Shown piece by piece: positions 8,304 through 16,511 of a stretch of DNA of 31,164 nucleotides. This DNA comes from Scybalousia_A sp045221575. GTDB taxonomy: Bacteria; Bacteroidota; Bacteroidia; Bacteroidales; P3. Every line of letters starts with the position of its first letter. The stretch's first letter is position 1. The stretch lies in contig JBGUWU010000030.1 of the NCBI GenBank assembly GCA_045221575.1, positions 1 through 31,164 on the forward strand, in the 5' to 3' direction. A model generated the notes under the pieces. The model saw nothing but the letters and a program-made list of their open reading frames with translations, did not search any database and had not been told where the DNA came from. A program made the position numbers and the translations under genes.

Positions 8304-9437
8304 ATGTATATGAAACGAGTAAAATTATTAATAGGATTATCATTATTGTTGTCATGTTCAGCAATGGCACAAAGTTATAAGTCCTATCCTTTAGCAGAAG
8401 CACAAACTGCTCAAAATGGAGTTTTTTATTCTGTAGCACAAACAGAGTTGGTTTTCAAAGTAAAGGTTGAAAAAACTGTAAAGACAAAAGGTATTTATAG
8501 TGAATATGCTTACCTTTTAGGAATAGATAATGCAAGTGTAAAAGGAGGAGAATCCTATAGAATTAAATCAATATGTATTCTTCCAAAGGGAGTGGCAAAT
8601 CCTGAGCATCAATATTTTCTTGCATACGATGATGGAATTAATGTTGATATTTCAGAATCAGGAATACTAAGAAGCATAACTAAGAATGTTGTTGCTAAAA
8701 ATGATAAAACATTTGCACCTAACTTTCCTGATGATAAAAGATTTCCTATGCCAATAAAAGAAGATTTGAAAGTAGAAAAAACAGATGTTAATCCAATATT
8801 TGAAAAACAACTTTTGAATCAAGGAGTAATGAATAAGCATCCTTTTCTTACTGCTCAACAAGCTGTGGCTGAGATTAAAAGATTAAGAGAACAACAAATT
8901 AAAATTATCTCTGGTGAAGTGGAAGGAACTTATTTGAATACAACAGTGGATTATATGTACAAACAATTAGATGAGATAATCAGTGGTTATGTAGCTTTAT
9001 TCACAGGCTTTGAAACTGTTACAGAAGAAGAATATACTTTTTCTATTATTCCTCAAAAACCAATATTTGTAGAAGAAGATTTGTTGCTACCTATATTTAA
9101 ATTTTCAAAAGAACGAGGAGCTACTTCTTTGTCTGCAAAGAATGATGATGTAAAAGTTATAGCAAGAATACATTCTTTTAACACTACAAAAAATATATCT
9201 TCTTTGGTTAATGAACAAACAAATTCTAAGGACTATAAAAAAGTTTCTGAAAAACAAGGTATAGGTCTTTATTATTCAGTTCCTGAAAAAGTAGAGGTAT
9301 TTGTTGAATATGGAAACGAAACTCTTGCAAACAAAGTGTTAGGTTTAGCACAATATGGTTTTGTTACAACTATTATGAATGGTAATAGACGAGTGCAGTT
9401 TGATGAACATACAGGTATGATGCAAAAAATTTGGTAA
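8304..9437 (+). CDS. DUF4831-like exported protein
   Basis: 377 aa. The N-terminus (KRVKLLIGLSLLLSCSAMAQ) is an export signal; it can be read as a normal signal peptide cleaved after AMAQ or, less likely, as a lipoprotein signal (LLSC). The segment beginning NGVFYSVAQTELVFKVKVEK and the later YLLGIDNA resemble the N-terminus of the Bacteroidetes family DUF4831, whose function is unknown. The ATG at 8304 is followed by a second ATG at 8310 (MKRVK), which is an equally good start. It follows the WG-repeat gene by 6 bp and is closed by a terminator 26 bp after its stop. Family assignment is from memory of the pattern, so moderate. Confidence 0.7.
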   Translation: MYMKRVKLLIGLSLLLSCSAMAQSYKSYPLAEAQTAQNGVFYSVAQTELVFKVKVEKTVKTKGIYSEYAYLLGIDNASVKGGESYRIKSICILPKGVANPEHQYFLAYDDGINVDISESGILRSITKNVVAKNDKTFAPNFPDDKRFPMPIKEDLKVEKTDVNPIFEKQLLNQGVMNKHPFLTAQQAVAEIKRLREQQIKIISGEVEGTYLNTTVDYMYKQLDEIISGYVALFTGFETVTEEEYTFSIIPQKPIFVEEDLLLPIFKFSKERGATSLSAKNDDVKVIARIHSFNTTKNISSLVNEQTNSKDYKKVSEKQGIGLYYSVPEKVEVFVEYGNETLANKVLGLAQYGFVTTIMNGNRRVQFDEHTGMMQKIW

Positions 9438-9462
9438 TAATATCAAATTTTAGACTTTTTTT

Positions 9463-9498
9463 AAGCAAGTATTTCAATATTGAATGCTTGCTTTTTTT
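9463..9498 (+). terminator. Rho-independent terminator after the WG/DUF4831-like unit
   Basis: AAGCAAGTATT pairs with AATGCTTGCTT (11 bp with one G-U pair) around a 9-nt loop, and the stem runs directly into a T tract. It lies 26 bp after the stop of the DUF4831-like gene. Confidence 0.85.
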
Positions 9499-9530
9499 AT
9501 GAAAAATCAAATTCGTAAGTTTATTTTTCT

Positions 9531-9540
9531 TATTTTTGCA
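9531..9540 (+). promoter_or_regulatory. Bacteroidetes -7 promoter box for the polyferredoxin operon
   Basis: TATTTTTGCA fits TAnnTTTGCA and lies 31 bp before the ATG at 9572, downstream of the preceding terminator. A -33 TTTG is not evident. AAAAAGG just before the start codon is a plausible ribosome binding site. Confidence 0.65.
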
Positions 9541-9571
9541 GGCGAATAATAAAATTAACACTTAAAAAGGT

Positions 9572-11071
9572 ATGACCAAGAATTTACTTCGCAGAATAAG
9601 GACAATATTAGCTTGTATTGTGTTTGTCCTTATTACTTTATTGTTTTTGGATTTTATAGGAGTATTACACAAATACTTATCCTTTTTAGCTAAAATTCAG
9701 TTTCTGCCTTCAGTTTTTGCACTTAACTTTGTTGTGGTTGCAGTGCTTTTAATCCTAACATTTATTTTAGGAAGAATATATTGCTCTGTTGTTTGTCCTT
9801 TGGGAATAATGCAAGATGTGTTTTCCAAAGTTCATGCAATGAGAAAGAAAAATAGATTTTCATTTCATAAAGAAAATAAGATTATAAGATATGCTGTTTT
9901 AGTTCTTTTTGTTCTTGCGTTATGTTTAGGCGTTGCTTCTTTTGTTGCATTACTTGAGCCTTATTCATCTTTTGGAAGAATAGTCCAAAACTTATTTGCT
10001 CCTGTTTATCTGTTGTTAAATAATATACTTGCATATTTTTCAGAGAGGATGAACTCATATACTTTTTATTCTCAGGAAATATTTATAAGAAGTATAAGCA
10101 CTTTTGTTATTGCTCTTGTCTTATTTGGAATAATAGCTTTGTTGGCTTGGAAAAGAGGCAGATTATATTGTTCTATATGTCCTGTTGGTACTTTTTTGAG
10201 TTTTGTTTCAAGATATTCTTTGTTAAAAATAAGAATTGATGAAAGTAAATGTATAAAATGCGATAAATGTACAAAAAATTGTAAAGCAGAATGTATTAAT
10301 GGTAAAGAAAATATTGTAGATTATACACGTTGTGTTGTTTGTGGAGATTGTATGTCCTCTTGTCCAAAAGATGCAATCAAGTATTCTTTCTCAAAAAAGA
10401 ACGATAAAAAACAAGAACAACAAGAAAATGAAAAACAAGTAGATGTTTCTAAACGTGCTTTTCTTACCTCTGCTGCTATTCTTACCACTTCTGTTGCCTT
10501 AGCACAAGAGAAAAAGAAAGTAGATGGTGGTCTGGCTGTTATAGAAGATAAAAAAGCAATAAAAAGAACAAATCCTATTGTTCCACCAGGAGCTTTCAGT
10601 GTAAAAAACTTTCAACAACGTTGTACAGGTTGTCAATTATGTGTTAGTAAATGTCCAAACAATGTTTTAAGACCAAGTCCGGATTTATTACATCTTATGC
10701 AACCAGAAATGAGTTTTGAAAAAGGAGCGTGTAGAGTTGAATGTTCTATATGCAGTGAGGTTTGTCCTACAGGAGCAATTGAAAAAATAGATAGAACACA
10801 AAAGACTACTATAAAAATAGGAACTGCTCATTGGGTAAAAGAAAATTGTGTTGTAACAAAGGCAAATCATGAGTGCGGAAATTGTGCAAGACATTGTCCA
10901 AGTTCTGCTATTGTGATGGTGCATTCAAATCCTAATGATGAAAATTCTATAAAACGACCTTCAATAATTGAAAATCGTTGTATAGGTTGTGGAATGTGTG
11001 AATATGTGTGTCCTTCTCGCCCTTATAGTGCAATATATGTGGAAGGAAGTTTAATTCATCAAAGTGTATAA
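9572..11071 (+). CDS. Membrane polyferredoxin, NapH-like N-terminus with multiple 4Fe-4S clusters
   Basis: 499 aa. The first about 220 residues hold four or five transmembrane helices and two cytoplasmic-side CxxxCP motifs (CSVVCPLG, CSICPVGT) typical of NapH/YccM-type quinol-oxidising membrane ferredoxins. They are followed by two 4Fe-4S motifs (CIKCDKCTKNC, CVVCGDCMSSCPKDA). A hydrophobic, Tat-like segment (SKRAFLTSAAILTTSVALAQ) lies near residues 293-312. The C-terminal part has further clusters (CTGCQLCVSKCP, CSICSEVCP, CGNCARHCP, CIGCGMCEYVCP). The protein looks like a NapH-type membrane domain joined to a NapG/NapF-type ferredoxin. It should pass electrons between the quinone pool and a partner, most plausibly the aldo-keto reductase whose gene follows at once. 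The electron direction cannot be told from sequence. Confidence 0.88.
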   Translation: MTKNLLRRIRTILACIVFVLITLLFLDFIGVLHKYLSFLAKIQFLPSVFALNFVVVAVLLILTFILGRIYCSVVCPLGIMQDVFSKVHAMRKKNRFSFHKENKIIRYAVLVLFVLALCLGVASFVALLEPYSSFGRIVQNLFAPVYLLLNNILAYFSERMNSYTFYSQEIFIRSISTFVIALVLFGIIALLAWKRGRLYCSICPVGTFLSFVSRYSLLKIRIDESKCIKCDKCTKNCKAECINGKENIVDYTRCVVCGDCMSSCPKDAIKYSFSKKNDKKQEQQENEKQVDVSKRAFLTSAAILTTSVALAQEKKKVDGGLAVIEDKKAIKRTNPIVPPGAFSVKNFQQRCTGCQLCVSKCPNNVLRPSPDLLHLMQPEMSFEKGACRVECSICSEVCPTGAIEKIDRTQKTTIKIGTAHWVKENCVVTKANHECGNCARHCPSSAIVMVHSNPNDENSIKRPSIIENRCIGCGMCEYVCPSRPYSAIYVEGSLIHQSV

Positions 11072-11081
11072 CTTTAAATAC

Positions 11082-12512
11082 ATGGGAAAAATGAAAGATA
11101 ACGAAAATAATATATCAAGACGTGATTTTATAAAGAAACTTGGTTTAGGTGCATTAGCTACAAGTTCTATAGTTTCTGCTTGTTCAGATAAAAAAGAATT
11201 AGACTCTTCAATACAAAGTATTCCAAAGCAAAGTATGACTTATAGAACTAATACCTCAACAGGTGATAAAGTGTCTTTGCTTGGCTATGGTATGATGCGA
11301 CTTCCCGTTATTGATGCAAAGAATGACAAGATGGGAGGCTCCGCAAGGGAGAGTAAAGCACCAATAGATCAAGAGATGGTAAATAGAATGGTGGATATAG
11401 CAATAGAATATGGAGTAAATTACTTTGATACTTCACCTGCTTATTGCAAAGGTAAAAGCGAACACGCAACAGGTATTGCTCTTTCACGACACAAGAGAAG
11501 TGAATATTTTATTGCTACAAAACTTTCTAATTTTAATCCTGCCACTTGGAGCAGAAAAGCTTCATTGGAAATGTATCATAACTCATTTAAAGAGCTTCAA
11601 GTTGATTATATTGATTATATGCTTTTACATGGAGTTGGTATGAATGGAGGAATGGAAGAGTTTAAGCAAAGATATATAAATAATGGTGTTTTAGATTTTC
11701 TGTTAGAAGAAAGAAAAAAAGGCAAGATAAGAAATCTTGGTTTCTCATATCATGGAGATATCTCTGTTTTTGACTATTTGTTGGAAAATTATTCAAAATA
11801 TCATTGGGATTTTGTTCAAATTCAAATGAATTATGTTGATTGGAAATACGCTAAGATAGTAAATGAAAGAAATACAAATGCAGAATATCTTTATTCTGAG
11901 TTAGAAAAAAGAAATATCTCTGCTGTTGTGATGGAACCTCTTCTTGGTGGTCGTCTTGTAAATGTTGCCGATAATATAGCAGAGCAGATGAAAAAACGAG
12001 AGCCAGAACGTAGTATTGCTTCTTGGGCTTTTAGGTTTATAGGTTCATATCCGTTAGTATTAACTTCTTTAAGTGGAATGACATATATGGAACATTTGGA
12101 AGATAACCTAAGAACTCATTGTCCATTGAAACCATTGTCAGAAGGGGATATGCAGTTTCTTGCAGATGTTGCAAAACAGATGGTAGAACTAAAAACAATA
12201 CCTTGTAACGAATGTCAATATTGTATGCCATGTCCTTATGGTTTAGATATACCTGGTATTTTTGCGTATTATAATAAATGTATTAACGAAGGAAATCTTG
12301 CAGAAAGTTCATCAGATAATAATTATAAGAAACAACGAAAAGCATTCTTAGTAGGTTATAGTAGAAAAATAGCAAAACAAAGACAAGCTAATATGTGCGT
12401 TTCTTGTAAAGAATGTGTATCTCATTGTCCTCAAAGAATAGATATTCCAGCTGAGATGCAAAAGATTGACCAACACGTAGAAAGATTAAAACAATATTCT
12501 ACTCATTTTTAA
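11082..12512 (+). CDS. Tat-exported Fe-S aldo-keto reductase (probable lipoprotein)
   Basis: About 476 aa. The N-terminus has a twin-arginine signal (SRRDFIKKLGLGALATSS) ending in a lipobox VSAC, which suggests a folded, cofactor-loaded lipoprotein exported by Tat. The aldo-keto reductase barrel follows, with the tetrad D and Y in FDTSPAY, K in FIATKLS and H in MLLHG. The C-terminus carries cysteine clusters (CNECQYCMPCPYG, CVSCKECVSHCPQRIDIP) that fit two 4Fe-4S centres. I place the start at the ATG at 11082 (11091 is also possible). A longer GTG start at 11064 would overlap the polyferredoxin gene by 8 bp and only add residues before the Tat motif. The substrate is unknown. The pairing with the membrane polyferredoxin suggests it receives electrons from, or gives them to, the quinone pool. 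Confidence 0.88.
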   Translation: MGKMKDNENNISRRDFIKKLGLGALATSSIVSACSDKKELDSSIQSIPKQSMTYRTNTSTGDKVSLLGYGMMRLPVIDAKNDKMGGSARESKAPIDQEMVNRMVDIAIEYGVNYFDTSPAYCKGKSEHATGIALSRHKRSEYFIATKLSNFNPATWSRKASLEMYHNSFKELQVDYIDYMLLHGVGMNGGMEEFKQRYINNGVLDFLLEERKKGKIRNLGFSYHGDISVFDYLLENYSKYHWDFVQIQMNYVDWKYAKIVNERNTNAEYLYSELEKRNISAVVMEPLLGGRLVNVADNIAEQMKKREPERSIASWAFRFIGSYPLVLTSLSGMTYMEHLEDNLRTHCPLKPLSEGDMQFLADVAKQMVELKTIPCNECQYCMPCPYGLDIPGIFAYYNKCINEGNLAESSSDNNYKKQRKAFLVGYSRKIAKQRQANMCVSCKECVSHCPQRIDIPAEMQKIDQHVERLKQYSTHF

Positions 12513-12541
12513 AATAGAATATTTGCTTGTTTTTATTGGCG

Positions 12542-15370
12542 TTATTTTAATTCTTCTTTAAGATAAACTCCAATAGAATTGTTATTGTCTTCAACGGCTT
12601 GTTCTGGAGTTCCGCAGAAAGCAATGCGTCCTCCTTGGCTTCCGCTTTCTTTTCCCATATCTATGATGTAGTCAGCAACTTTTATTACATCAAGATTATG
12701 CTCTATGACTACCATACTGTTGCCTTTATCTACTAATTTCTGCAAAACATTCAACAAAATCCTTATATCCTCAAAGTGTAATCCTGTTGTTGGTTCATCA
12801 AGAATATAAAGTGTGTTGCCAGTGTCTTTTCTTGAAAGTTCAGTAGCAAGTTTTATTCTCTGAGCTTCTCCGCCTGAAAGAGTAGTAGAAGATTGTCCAA
12901 GGGTTAAATAGCCGAGTCCAACTTGAGTAACCATGCTTAATTTCTGTACAATCTTAGGATAGTTCTCAAAAAACGTCAATGCTTCAGAAAAAGACATATT
13001 CAGCACATCGTTAATGCTTTTCCCTTTATAACGAACTTCTAAGGTTTCTCTGTTATATCTTTTTCCATGACACTCATCACAAGTAACATAAACATCAGGA
13101 AGAAAACTCATCTCCAAAGTTTTTACTCCAGCACCTAAACAAGCTTCACATCGTCCTCCCTTTACATTAAATGAGAATTGACCAGGACGATATCCTCGTA
13201 TTTTTGCTGTTGGTAACATAGAATATAAAGCTCTTATGTCATCAAAAACACCAATATAGGTAGCAGGATTACTTCTTGGAGTACGCCCGATAGGACTTTG
13301 ATTTATCTCTATTACTTTGTCAATATTGTTTAATCCATCTATACTTGTGTAAGGTAAAGATGATTGTTCAGAACGATGATAGTGTTGTGATAGAATAGGG
13401 TGGAGGGTATCATTTATTAAAGAACTCTTACCGCTACCGCTCACTCCTGTTACGCAAACGAAGATGCCAAGTGGTAAATGCAAATCTACATTCTTCAAGT
13501 TGTTTCCTCTTGCTCCGTAAAGAGATATGTATTTTCCTGTTTCTTGTCTTCTTGTTTTAGGAACTTCTATCTTGCGTTTGCCATTTAAATAATCTGCGGT
13601 TATTGATTTAAGTTTTAAAAAGTCTGATGGCCTTCCTTGTGCAATAATTTTTCCTCCGTTGATTCCGGCACCTTCTCCTATATCAATAATCCAATCAGAA
13701 GAAAGCATCATTTCTTTATCATGCTCTACAACTATGATACTATTGCCTTTATCCCTAAGATTTTTTAAAGAATTAATAAGTTTAATGTTATCCGATTGAT
13801 GTAATCCAATACTTGGCTCATCTAAAATATATAAAACATTGACTAATTCACTTCCAATTTGAGTAGCTAAGCGTATTCTTTGAGCTTCTCCGCCAGAAAG
13901 GGAAGCTGTTTTTTGGTTAAGGTGAAGATAACCTAAGCCAACATCAATAAGAAAGTCTATCTTTGTTGATAATTCTTTTAGAATCTCTCCTCCTATTATC
14001 TGTTGTTTTGGAGTTAGTTTATCAAAAGCAGACCTTAGCCAAAGATTTAATTCTCTTAAATCCATATCACAAAGTTCTGCAATGTTTTTGTCAAGTATTC
14101 TGTAAGCAAGACTTTCTTTTCTCAATCGTTTTCCTTCACAGACAGGACAAGTTTTTTGAATTAAGAAAGAATTAGCCCATTTACTTATTGAAGCCGGTGC
14201 ATCTGTGCCTATTTGACGTTGAATGATATTAACTATCCCTCTAAAATTAGAATAAATATCAAATAAATCAAAATAAGAGTTAGTATTAGTATTATTATCA
14301 TCAAGTTCTTCGCCATAAAGTATTTCATTTAAGCACTCCTCGGGAATATCCTTAACCTTAGTACTTGTGCTTACGTTATATTTTTGGCATATTTGGGCAA
14401 CCTTTTCATATATCCAGGAATTTTTATCAAGAGATATAGCAGTTATTGCTCCTTTGCTGATAGATTTGTTTGGGTCAGGTATTAGTTTATCTAAATCCAC
14501 TTCTGTTATTTCTCCTAATCCGTTACATTTAGGACAAGCTCCGTATGGAGAATTAAAAGAAAAGGTATTGGGTTCTGCATCTGGATAAGAGATTCCCGTA
14601 GTTGGACACATTAAATTCTTAGAATAGTATTTGGCTTCATTCTTTTTCTCGTCAAAGATCATAATATTGTTGCCTGAAGCCTTGAAAGCCGTAGAAATGG
14701 AACGTTTTAAACGTTGAGTGTTTTGAGGATTTATCTCTATTGTGTCAATTACCGTTTCAATATCATGGATTTTATATCTGTCAAGTTTCATTCCGATGGT
14801 AATATTTTGAATCTTACCATCAACTCTTACTTTTGAAAAACCTTTAGATGCTATTTGTTGAAATAGTTCTCTGTAATGTCCTTTACGACCTTTTATTTGT
14901 GGAGAAAGAATGCTTATTGTCTTATTTTTAAAAGAACTTTGTATCATTTCAATGATTTGTTCTTCTGTGTATTTTATCATTCTTTCGCCCGTGTTAATAG
15001 AATATGCGTCTGCTATACGAGCATAAAGCAATCGCAAAAGGTCGTAAATTTCAGTAACAGTGCCGACAGTAGAACGAGGATTTTTGTTTGTAGATTTTTG
15101 TTCTATGGCTATGACAGGAGAAAGCCCCGTTATTTTATCCACATCTGGTCTTTCCATGCTTCCAAGGTAGTTCCTTATATAAGCAGAGAAAGTTTCTAAG
15201 TATCTCCTTTGACCTTCTGCGTATATAGTATCAAAAGCTAAAGACGATTTTCCACAACCGCTTAGCCCAGTAATAGTAACTAAAGCATTGCGAGGAATTT
15301 TCAAAGATACATTTTGAAGATTGTGAGCCTTAGCACCAAAAATTTCAATATATTCTTGTTTGCTTTTCAA
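12542..15370 (-). CDS. uvrA: UvrA, excinuclease ABC subunit A
   Basis: 942 aa, the normal length of UvrA1. It is the DNA-damage sensor of nucleotide excision repair, acting with UvrB and UvrC in the cytoplasm. Visible are the first Walker A GLSGCGKS (35-42), the typical EGQRRYLETFSAYIR and NPRSTVGTVTEIYD segments, LSGGEAQRIRLA, the second Walker A GVSGSGKSS, the C-terminal zinc finger (CEAC and CDEC), LSGGEAQRIKLA and LDEPTTGLH. The first zinc finger reads CPTT instead of CPxC before ACPKC, so one of its four cysteines is missing. The start must be the TTG at 15368-15370: an in-frame stop lies just upstream, the next Met is far inside the ATPase domain, and a strong GAGG precedes it. It lies 22 bp after the transglycosylase gene, so is probably co-transcribed. 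Confidence 0.97.
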   Translation of the reverse strand: MKSKQEYIEIFGAKAHNLQNVSLKIPRNALVTITGLSGCGKSSLAFDTIYAEGQRRYLETFSAYIRNYLGSMERPDVDKITGLSPVIAIEQKSTNKNPRSTVGTVTEIYDLLRLLYARIADAYSINTGERMIKYTEEQIIEMIQSSFKNKTISILSPQIKGRKGHYRELFQQIASKGFSKVRVDGKIQNITIGMKLDRYKIHDIETVIDTIEINPQNTQRLKRSISTAFKASGNNIMIFDEKKNEAKYYSKNLMCPTTGISYPDAEPNTFSFNSPYGACPKCNGLGEITEVDLDKLIPDPNKSISKGAITAISLDKNSWIYEKVAQICQKYNVSTSTKVKDIPEECLNEILYGEELDDNNTNTNSYFDLFDIYSNFRGIVNIIQRQIGTDAPASISKWANSFLIQKTCPVCEGKRLRKESLAYRILDKNIAELCDMDLRELNLWLRSAFDKLTPKQQIIGGEILKELSTKIDFLIDVGLGYLHLNQKTASLSGGEAQRIRLATQIGSELVNVLYILDEPSIGLHQSDNIKLINSLKNLRDKGNSIIVVEHDKEMMLSSDWIIDIGEGAGINGGKIIAQGRPSDFLKLKSITADYLNGKRKIEVPKTRRQETGKYISLYGARGNNLKNVDLHLPLGIFVCVTGVSGSGKSSLINDTLHPILSQHYHRSEQSSLPYTSIDGLNNIDKVIEINQSPIGRTPRSNPATYIGVFDDIRALYSMLPTAKIRGYRPGQFSFNVKGGRCEACLGAGVKTLEMSFLPDVYVTCDECHGKRYNRETLEVRYKGKSINDVLNMSFSEALTFFENYPKIVQKLSMVTQVGLGYLTLGQSSTTLSGGEAQRIKLATELSRKDTGNTLYILDEPTTGLHFEDIRILLNVLQKLVDKGNSMVVIEHNLDVIKVADYIIDMGKESGSQGGRIAFCGTPEQAVEDNNNSIGVYLKEELK

Positions 15371-15380
15371 AGTATTATAG

Positions 15381-15390
15381 CCTCTTTTTT
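15381..15390 (-). promoter_or_regulatory. Strong Shine-Dalgarno site that sets the uvrA TTG start
   Basis: On the minus strand AAAAAAGAGG ends 10 nt before the TTG at 15370. Shine-Dalgarno sequences are weak at most starts in this window, so this one supports the TTG initiation of uvrA. Confidence 0.7.
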
Positions 15391-15392
15391 AT

Positions 15393-16403
15393 CTAAAACT
15401 TATCTATAAAGTCTTGATTGTTGCTTATCTTCTTTATAAGCTTAGTCCATGAATAAGAGTCTTGAGTTGGTATTCTAAAAGTATAAGTTTTCTTTTCTTT
15501 GTTTATTAGTTTCTTTCCTCTCAGTTCTGGATTAGCTAACTTAAAATATTTATATGGAACTTTGATTTGTTGAGTAAATGCAGGTAAATCGTTTATAGTG
15601 GAGTCAATAGTTAGAGTTGTGTATTCAAGAGGTTGATGTGCATCTTGTTTTCTAAGATAATAGCCATATTGTTGAGGATTTTGCATAAGTATTTTGTAGG
15701 CTAAGATACGATAAACATATCTTGCTGTTTCATTATTCAAAGCTAACTTCCAATAATTCTTGATTCCTTGTTCTGACATTCTGTTTCTTAAACCGCCTTC
15801 TCCACAGTTGTAGGCAGCACAAGCTAAAGCCCAATCACCTAATCTTGAACGAGAGGCTTTTAAATATTTTGCTGCTGCGTATGTTGCTTTTTTTAGATTA
15901 TATCTTTCGTCATAGTCATCTCTAACAACTAAATTGTATTGTTTAGCAGTTTGTGCCATAAATTGCCAAAAACCTTCTGCTTTTGCAGGAGAAACAACAT
16001 TAGACAAAGCACTTTCTGCTGTACATAGATATTTTAAATCCTCAGGAGCAGAACATTCTCTTAGATATTGTTCTATTTCTGGGAAATATCTCCAAGCTCT
16101 TTTCAATACAAGAAAAGTAGTAGAATGTTGATACATTAAGCTTGTTAGTTCTCTATCTAAAGCTTCTCTAACAAAAACATTATCCATTGGCACTTCTTCT
16201 CCGCAAAATGTTAGTGTCTTTGGAAGAGGTGCGGAAAAATTATGAAGATTGTCTTTTACATTTTGACGATAAAAGTCCTCGTCATCAGGTTTTTGTGTGG
16301 CGAATACAAATATTCCTAAAGCAATAGCAGTTAAGGATAATACAATTGCCAAAGAAGAAAGAATATATAATGTTTTTGAACGTCTGTTTGAAGTGTTTTC
16401 CAT
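15393..16403 (-). CDS. Membrane-anchored lytic transglycosylase (SLT/GH23)
   Basis: 336 aa. An uncleaved N-terminal membrane anchor (about residues 11-35) is followed by a periplasmic lytic transglycosylase domain. The catalytic glutamate is E130 in CTAESALSN. The motif AEGFWQFM (142-149) replaces the usual G-x-WQ(F/I)M. AAYNCGEGGL (196-205) is the substrate-groove signature. It cleaves the MurNAc-GlcNAc bond of peptidoglycan to make 1,6-anhydro ends, as in the MltD-like group. The C-terminal 90 residues (from about TLTIDSTINDLPAF) resemble the spacer of MltD-type enzymes, but no clear LysM repeat is recognised. It has its own -7 promoter box and is followed 22 bp later by uvrA. Confidence 0.9.
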   Translation of the reverse strand: MENTSNRRSKTLYILSSLAIVLSLTAIALGIFVFATQKPDDEDFYRQNVKDNLHNFSAPLPKTLTFCGEEVPMDNVFVREALDRELTSLMYQHSTTFLVLKRAWRYFPEIEQYLRECSAPEDLKYLCTAESALSNVVSPAKAEGFWQFMAQTAKQYNLVVRDDYDERYNLKKATYAAAKYLKASRSRLGDWALACAAYNCGEGGLRNRMSEQGIKNYWKLALNNETARYVYRILAYKILMQNPQQYGYYLRKQDAHQPLEYTTLTIDSTINDLPAFTQQIKVPYKYFKLANPELRGKKLINKEKKTYTFRIPTQDSYSWTKLIKKISNNQDFIDKF

Positions 16404-16431
16404 AATTTAAATAAGTTGTTTAGAAAATTTT

Positions 16432-16441
16432 TGCAAAGATA
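16432..16441 (-). promoter_or_regulatory. Bacteroidetes -7 box for the transglycosylase-uvrA unit
   Basis: On the minus strand TATCTTTGCA fits TAnnTTTGCA and lies 28 bp upstream of the ATG at 16403. No -33 TTTG is found at the usual spacing. Confidence 0.6.
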
Positions 16442-16511
16442 CTACTTTAAATGCAAATCTAAGTAAATAGAAACCAAAGAATGTAAAAAATAAAATATTG
16501 TTTACTTTATT

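Noticed and set aside
11064..11081. GTG start at 11064 for the aldo-keto reductase
   Set aside because: It only adds residues before the Tat motif and overlaps the upstream gene; ATG at 11082 or 11091 is simpler, though an 8-bp overlap is not impossible.
12513..12541. Bidirectional terminator between the convergent aldo-keto reductase and uvrA genes
   Set aside because: Only 29 bp and no inverted repeat of useful length is visible.
16480..16511. AT-only hairpin after the addB stop as a terminator
   Set aside because: The stem is six or seven A-T pairs with no G-C, too weak to support.
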